From an uncultured Chloroflexota bacterium (GTDB lineage Bacteria; Chloroflexota; UBA4733), in contig CALBSQ010000333.1 in assembly GCA_937967325.1 (NCBI GenBank), forward strand, positions 1 to 63,633: a stretch of DNA of 63,633 nucleotides. Direction: 5' to 3'. The notes below the pieces were generated by a model. That model made no database searches and had not been told where the DNA came from. It was given only the letters and a program-made list of their open reading frames with translations. Shown here piece after piece: positions 58,982-63,633 of the stretch. Both the position numbers and the translations under genes were made by a program. Position 1 is the first letter of the stretch. Each line of letters opens with the position of its first letter.

Positions 58982-59836
58982 ATGGAAGCACCGCCGGCGC
59001 AGGTCAGTGCGCCGCCAAGTATCTCCCTCACGCCGGCTGCTTTCGAGGTAGCAGCGGAGACGGCGCTCTACTGGCTGGGCAGCGCCGGCTTCCTGATCAA
59101 TGGCCGGGGTTCCCTCCTCTTGATCGATCCGCACATCACGCTGGTGGGGCCGGGGCGCATCGAGGGCGGGTGGCGCCTGCTCGTTGATCTGCCGATCGAG
59201 GCGGCGGCGGTGCCGCGGCTGGATGCCGTGCTGTATACCCATTCCGATGGCGACCACCTGGCCCGCCGGTCGGCCCAGGTGCTGCTGCCGACGGGCGCCC
59301 GCTACTTCGGCCCGCCACCAGTGCTCAAGGTGCTCCGCGACCTGGCGGTGCCGGAGGAGCGGCTGCAAGCGGTATTTTACGGCGAGCAGTTCCAGGTGGG
59401 CGCGGTCGCGGTGACGCCGACGCCGGCCGATCACCCTCATCAATTGCGAGACCCAGCCCGGCTTGGGCCGCCCTTCGCTCCCGGCGACTGCTGTGGCTAC
59501 CTGCTGGCCACAGCGGATGGCTGCATCTGGTGTCCCGGTGACACACGCCTGATGGAGGAGCACTTGCAGGTGCGTGATGTCGACGTGCTGCTCTGTGACG
59601 TGTCGCGCGACGAGTGGCATCTCGGCGTAGAGAGCTCGGCGCGGTTGGCGAATGCCGTCGGCGCGCCACACCTGATTCCGTATCATTTCGGCACCTACGA
59701 CGCACCCCGCTCCAGCGCGTTCAACGGTGATCCGGAGGACGTGGCCAGCAAGATCCACGACGCTGGACGGCGTTTTCACCGGCTGGCGCCAGGTGAGAAG
59801 TTTGCGGTGCGGCGCGGCACACCAAACGCGCGGTGA
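58982..59836 (+). CDS. UlaG-like metallo-beta-lactamase-fold hydrolase
   Basis: A 284-residue MBL-fold protein. The zinc motif is THSDGDH (86-92; H-x-D-x-D-H instead of H-x-H-x-D-H), followed by DHPHQL and CPGDTRLMEEHL, VLLCDVSRDEWH and LIPYHFGTY; these correspond to UlaG-type (L-ascorbate-6-phosphate lactonase-like) blocks. ATG 58982 is preferred since a GGAAGGAG site is 9 bp upstream, although ATG 58937 extends the frame. It is transcribed away from the second sulfatase and probably belongs to the carbohydrate region. The unusual metal-ligand motif may reflect a different metal or a non-hydrolytic function. Confidence 0.8.
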   Translation: MEAPPAQVSAPPSISLTPAAFEVAAETALYWLGSAGFLINGRGSLLLIDPHITLVGPGRIEGGWRLLVDLPIEAAAVPRLDAVLYTHSDGDHLARRSAQVLLPTGARYFGPPPVLKVLRDLAVPEERLQAVFYGEQFQVGAVAVTPTPADHPHQLRDPARLGPPFAPGDCCGYLLATADGCIWCPGDTRLMEEHLQVRDVDVLLCDVSRDEWHLGVESSARLANAVGAPHLIPYHFGTYDAPRSSAFNGDPEDVASKIHDAGRRFHRLAPGEKFAVRRGTPNAR

Positions 59837-60017
59837 GCCGCATGGCGCCCGGGCGGCGCACGCCCTACCCTGGCCTATACCGAGTCCACGATGAAACCCG
59901 CATTATCTCCAGAGGCCGAGTCCGCGGGTTTCATTGTGGATTGAGTTTAGGCGGTAGCGGCGTCGCGCATCTGCTATACTCGCCGGCTGTAACGATAGCC
60001 AGGAAGGTCGATGCAGC

Positions 60018-60623
60018 ATGGCGGTGACGCGCGAGCGCCTCGATCAAGGCATGACGTATGAGCAGTTCGTCGCCGGGATGACGAAGCATCGCGAGCGTCT
60101 GCAGCAGAGCGAGCAGACGACCGTTATTGATGCAGCGGACCGCGACTTCTTCCGCGGTTTGCCGGAAACCTTGGATGTGCTGGTGCTGGCCGAGGATGCG
60201 CCCGGCGACATCGCCGCCGGTCTTTCCGTCCTGGCGAAACTGGCCAAGGAGACGGGCAGGCTGCGCCTGCACCTCTTTCTTCGCGACCGGGATGATGACC
60301 TGATGCGCCAGTACCTGCTCCATGGGCAGTTCCGCGCCATCCCCGTGTTCGTCTTCTTCGACCAGCAGATGCGCGAACTGGGGCACTTCATCGAACGTCC
60401 ACCGGCCTTCAACGAGCTGCAGCGCCAGGAGCGCCAGCGCCTCTTTGCCGAGCACCCGGAGATGGGCGACCCCACGGCGCCGGCCGACCAACTGAGCGAA
60501 GAGCAGCGGCAGACGCGCCAGACCTTGCTCGCCAAGTTGGATGCCGAGCTCGCTCCGGAGCGTGCCCGCATGCTGGTGGGCGATCTGCGGGCGATTGTGG
60601 AGCACACGCCGATCGCCCGATGA
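60018..60623 (+). CDS. thioredoxin-fold protein (TM1287/BC-like)
   Basis: A 201-residue protein. FVAGMTKHRERLQQSEQTTV, then LDVLVLAEDAPGDIAAGLSV, LHLFLRDRDDDLMRQYLLHG and IPVFVFFDQQMRELGHFIER show the thioredoxin-like strand order with the cis-Pro in AIPVFVFF. The CxxC redox pair is absent, so it is a non-canonical member; proteins of this type with an N-terminal MTYEQFVxxM segment are found in many bacteria with no defined role. The second half is a helical Glu/Gln-rich tail (LSEEQRQTRQTLLAKLDAEL). ATG 60018 is preceded by AGGAAGGTCG. Single gene. Confidence 0.6.
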   Translation: MAVTRERLDQGMTYEQFVAGMTKHRERLQQSEQTTVIDAADRDFFRGLPETLDVLVLAEDAPGDIAAGLSVLAKLAKETGRLRLHLFLRDRDDDLMRQYLLHGQFRAIPVFVFFDQQMRELGHFIERPPAFNELQRQERQRLFAEHPEMGDPTAPADQLSEEQRQTRQTLLAKLDAELAPERARMLVGDLRAIVEHTPIAR

Positions 60624-60631
60624 GACGGTGA

Positions 60632-61440
60632 GTAGACGAGCCGCCGGACTTCTCAGCTGCTTCAGCCGAGCGAGCGCTGTTTGATGCCGTGGAGCGCCAT
60701 TGGCTCGCGCCAGACAGCCAGTTCCACCGCTTCCGCCTGCGTCCGGATGGGAACGTGCTGTCCACCTCGGTCGCCATCGATCGCCCCCTGGTCGGTGGCG
60801 ACACCTTCTTCTGGGAGCGGTATGCAATTCAGGTCGTCGCCACGCCGGGGCACACCGACGGCAGCCTCTTCTATGTCGTCGACTGCGCCGGCACTCGCGT
60901 CGCCTTTGTCGGCGATCTGCTCTACGGAGAAGGCCAGTTCTGGGAGCTCTGGAGCTTGCAGGGACCGCCGCCCGACGACCCGGTGGGCCTGCATGACTAC
61001 CATGCCTTCTGCGGACGCGGCCGGCAGGCTGTCGCCTCGCTGGAGCGCCTGCTGACGGCCATGCTGCTGTGGGAGCATCCAAACTGCGGCCTCGACCCGC
61101 AGTGGCTCCGGCTGCACCCCTACCGCCAGACGTTGGCGCCGGGTTCGGGCGGCCAGGTCATGCTTCAGGTCAACAACGGCGCGTCTTCGCCGCTCGACAT
61201 CCGGACCACACTCCACGTCCCAGAAGGCTGGCAGACCGAGAGCAGCGCCGGCGAGGTGGTAGCGCCGCGGGGCGACGGAGCCTGGATGATGGAGTTCTCA
61301 CTGCCACCCAACACGGCTGCCGGCCGCTACGTCCTGACGGCCCAATTGTGGGTCAACGGACGAAACCTGGGCGACTGGACAGAGGGACTGGTGGACGTGC
61401 CCCCAAGGCGAAGCGTAGCGACGCCTGCTGGCGAAGCGGG
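60632..61440 (+). pseudogene. MBL-fold hydrolase with missing N-terminal half
   Basis: The open frame (ASAERALFDAVERHWLAPDS, then VATPGHTDGSLFYVVD, AFVGDLLYGEGQFWELWSLQ) begins in the middle of a metallo-beta-lactamase-fold protein; the H-x-H-x-D-H motif and everything before is absent, with the second-half His of PGHTDG and Asp of GDLLY present. Then come a helical region with WEHPNCGLDPQWL and a NEW3-like beta domain (GGQVMLQVNNGASSPLDIRT, PEGWQTESSAGEVVAPRGDG). GTG 60689 could start translation in frame. From about 61440 the frame enters the next, unrelated gene. Confidence 0.65.
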
Positions 61441-61489
61441 AGGCGTTGGAGGCCAGGAAGATGCTGGCGAGCGACCAACCGGCTGCGGC

Positions 61490-62909
61490 TCGACCTGCCG
61501 TTCCACCAGGCCCACCCGCCGGGGGAGCTGATCGAGCGGGTGGACGGGGATCCGACCGAGCTGGCGAGCTTCTTCTCCCAGTTCGTCCTGCTGGTCCTCG
61601 GCAACGTGGTGTTCATCGCCGGCGTCGTGGTGGTGCTGGCGCTGGCGGCGGTCGGACGATTCTCCATCGAGGAATGGGCCCACTCGCGCCAGGCCACGGC
61701 CGAGCTCTATGGCTTCCTGGAGGAGCGCCTGGGCGGCATCGAGGACGTCAAGCCGAACGGCGCGGCGGAATTGGTCACCGACCGGCTGGGCGTCCTCATG
61801 GCGAGAATGGCGGAGCGCATCCTCCGCGCCAGGCTCCGCGGCAACGTCGTCTTCATCATCGCCAACGCGATCTCGGTGGGCGGCGACGTGCTCTCGCTGG
61901 GGCTGGGCGCGCCGCTGTTTTGGCACGGCCTGGTCAGTCTCGGCACCGTCTACCTGGCCTACCACTACACCGGGCTCCTGTACGTGCCGATCGATACCTT
62001 GACTCGCCAGTTCCAGGGCCTACAGCGAGCCAGCGCCAGCGTCGGCCGGGTCGCGGCGCGCGGCGCCGCGGAGAGCAACGTGCAGGATGGTGCGGGGCGC
62101 CATTCGACACGGGGTCCCTCGGCGTGCGCTTCGAGGATGTCACCTTCGGCTATCAGCAGGAGACGCCCGTGCTGCGGAACGTCTCCTTCGCGCTGGCGCA
62201 GACGCTGGGCGTGCTCGGGCGGACCGGTAGCGGCAAGACGACGATCGCCCGGCTGCTGCTCCGGCTGTACGACCCCGACGCCGGACGGGTGCTGCTGGGC
62301 GACCACGACCTCCGGCTGGCGCGGATCGACGAGCTCCGCCGGCGGGTAGGGATGGTGACCCAGGACGTCCAGCTCTTCCGCGCGTCGGTCCGCGACAACC
62401 TGGCCTTCTTCCAGCCCACCGTTCCGGACGAGCGCATCCTGAAGGCGCTGCGCCAGGCCGGGCTGTGGGGATGGGACCAGCGGCTGCCCAAGGGTCTCGA
62501 CACCCTCCTGGATCCGGCCGAAGCGGGACTGTCGGCAGGGGAGGCGCAACTACTAGCCTTCGCCCGGGTGTTCCTCAAGGACCCCGGCCTCGTCATCCTC
62601 GACGAGGCGTCGTCGCGGCTGGACTCGGTCACGGAGCAGAAGGTCCAGCGCAGCATCAAGACGCTGTTGCACCCTGGGGCGGAAGTCCCTCGGCTTGGCT
62701 CCGCTCCGTCCCGGCTCGAGGGCAGCACAACCCGCCGGACCGGCATCGTGATCGCGCACCGGCTGGAAACGGTACGGCGCGTCGATGCGATCTTGATCCT
62801 GGAGGGCGTCCGGGTGCAGGAACTCGGCCCTCGAGAGGCGCTGCCTGGGGACCCGCGCTCGCGCTTCTCCCAGCTCCTGCGCCATGGGATGGAGGAGGTG
62901 CTGTCGTGA
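61490..62909 (+). pseudogene. ABC exporter half-transporter 1, decayed
   Basis: An ABCB-like half-transporter cut in several places. The membrane part (LDLPFHQAHPPGELIERVDG, FFSQFVLLVLGNVVFIAGVV, then EEWAHSRQATAELYGFLEER) begins in the middle of a family sequence; a further helix is missing between GRF and SIEEW. At about 62100 the frame shifts and the nucleotide-binding domain is complete in another frame: Walker A GRTGSGKTT, Q-loop VTQDV, signature LSAGEAQ, Walker B LVILDEAS, H-loop IAHRL. About 22 extra residues (PGAEVPRLGSAPSRLEG) sit before the H-loop. It ends at TGA 62907-62909, overlapping the next start (GTGA). Confidence 0.75.
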
Positions 62910-63633
62910 AGCAGTGGCGACTGCTCTGGGAGCTGGTCCGCTACCGGACCGCGGCTATACGTGGAACAGGCGCTGGCGTGGACCTTCTTCGTGCTGGTGA
63001 CGCTGGCGCCGGACCCGATCGCGCAGCGGGTGTTCGACCTGCTCATGCACCGGGCGCCGGCCGGACTCAGTGTGGCGGGGCTGCTGGCGCTGCTGGCGAT
63101 CATGGCGCGCATCAACTGGCCGATCACCCTCGTCGTCGTAGTGCCGGTGCTGGCCGTGGTCGTGCTGGTGGACCGGGCCGGCCGGCGCATCCAGCGCTAC
63201 CGGCGCGGGAGACGGCGGTGGTCGACCGGCTCGGCGCGCTCAGCGACACGCGGCGACGGACGGCCGTGCGCGCCCGCTTCTTCTCCGAACTCCTCGGCTC
63301 GGTATCCGCGAACACCATGAACCTGGGGGCCGGGCTGATGCTGCTCCTGGCTAGCCGGTACATGCGCTCCGGCAGCTTCACCGTGGGGGACTTCTCCCTC
63401 TTCGTCTACTACCTGTGGTTCCTACCCCGCCTGCCCCGCGCCCTGGCCCAGGTGGTCACCGAATACCGGCAGTCCAGGGTCTCGCTAGAGCGCCTTACCG
63501 GACTGATCCCGGGCGAAGCCGTTGAAGGACTGGTGGAACGCGGACCGCACCACGAGGACGCTCGCCCCGCGGATGCCCGGTCCTCCCCGGCTGGCTTTGC
63601 CGGCGAGATCGGCTGGCAGCGGACCCCACCCCC
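62906..63633 (+). pseudogene. ABC exporter half-transporter 2, decayed and cut by window end
   Basis: GTG 62906 (VKQWRLLWELVRYRTAAI) overlaps the previous stop. After about 20 codons the frame shifts to LYVEQALAWTFFVLVTLAPD, then ALLAIMARINWPITLVVVVP, and after about 63215 to a third frame (TAVVDRLGALSDTRRRTAVR, FSLFVYYLWFLPRLPRALAQ, ESRVSLERLTGL-like end). Several deletions relative to a normal membrane domain are evident and the nucleotide-binding domain would lie beyond position 63633. Together with the preceding gene it was a heterodimeric exporter. Confidence 0.65.

Noticed and set aside
1..63633. CRISPR arrays, rRNA and tRNA genes
   Set aside because: No regularly spaced direct repeats of 25-40 bp and no rRNA-like or tRNA-like segment (T-arm GGTTCRA with cloverleaf) was found on reading through.

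Overview
This is a high-GC window (mostly well above 60% G+C by eye) with no rRNA, no recognisable tRNA and no CRISPR array. The gene content fits Chloroflexota best: a pair of ABC-2 permeases of the COG4587/COG3694 type, a very large NB-ARC plus tetratricopeptide ATPase, a BNR-repeat protein coupled to a MoaD-like protein, abundant toxin-antitoxin genes, sulfatase/solute-binding/SGNH clusters and short structured intergenic repeats. The phylum assignment is an inference from content, not from a marker gene.

Layout. 0-5 kb: a MITE-like repeat, a metallophosphoesterase, a short-chain dehydrogenase split by an in-frame amber codon, a MoaD/BNR pair, a VOC protein and an AraC regulator. 5-16 kb: accessory region with BrnTA-like, PIN-type (decayed), RES/Xre (antitoxin broken), ParDE-like and an unnamed two-gene module, plus an ABC-2 permease pair without its ATPase, an ECF sigma factor with a membrane partner, and two loci of an unusual double-hairpin repeat. 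15.8-22 kb: a metal-transport block, with an Nramp-like transporter coupled to a separate MgtE-type sensory domain, and divergently a second Nramp-like transporter followed by an APC permease. 22-25.6 kb: a transposase relic and the large ATPase. 26-29 kb: two small exported proteins and a di-heme cytochrome. 29-36 kb: a junkyard of relics (tyrosine recombinase tail, TPR, SnoaL, DUF1003 and a collapsed second copy of the APC gene) surrounding an HNH nuclease, a lower-GC HEPN-like gene and one intact toxin-antitoxin pair.

36-41.3 kb is a copper-resistance operon read on the minus strand: csoR, a CopA ATPase with an unusual 300-residue C-terminal extension, a CopZ-like chaperone, a YHS-domain protein and a permease, with two CsoR-box-like sites. 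42.3-43.7 kb is an IS701-type insertion sequence flanked by CTAG duplications. 44-60 kb is a carbohydrate/sulfate-ester region: two sulfatases, two SGNH-like hydrolases (one frameshifted), two solute-binding lipoproteins (one frameshifted) with no permeases beside them, an alpha/beta hydrolase, a CehA/McbA-type metallohydrolase, a LacI regulator, a TIM-barrel-like lipoprotein and an UlaG-like metallo-hydrolase. The end of the window (60.6-63.6 kb) is a truncated metallo-beta-lactamase-fold gene and two decayed ABC exporter half-transporters.

The most striking global property is the number of genes collapsed by internal deletion, fused out of frame or broken by single-base lesions while their neighbours are intact. 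Either the region is undergoing rapid decay mediated by short repeats, or the assembly contains errors; read mapping would separate the two.
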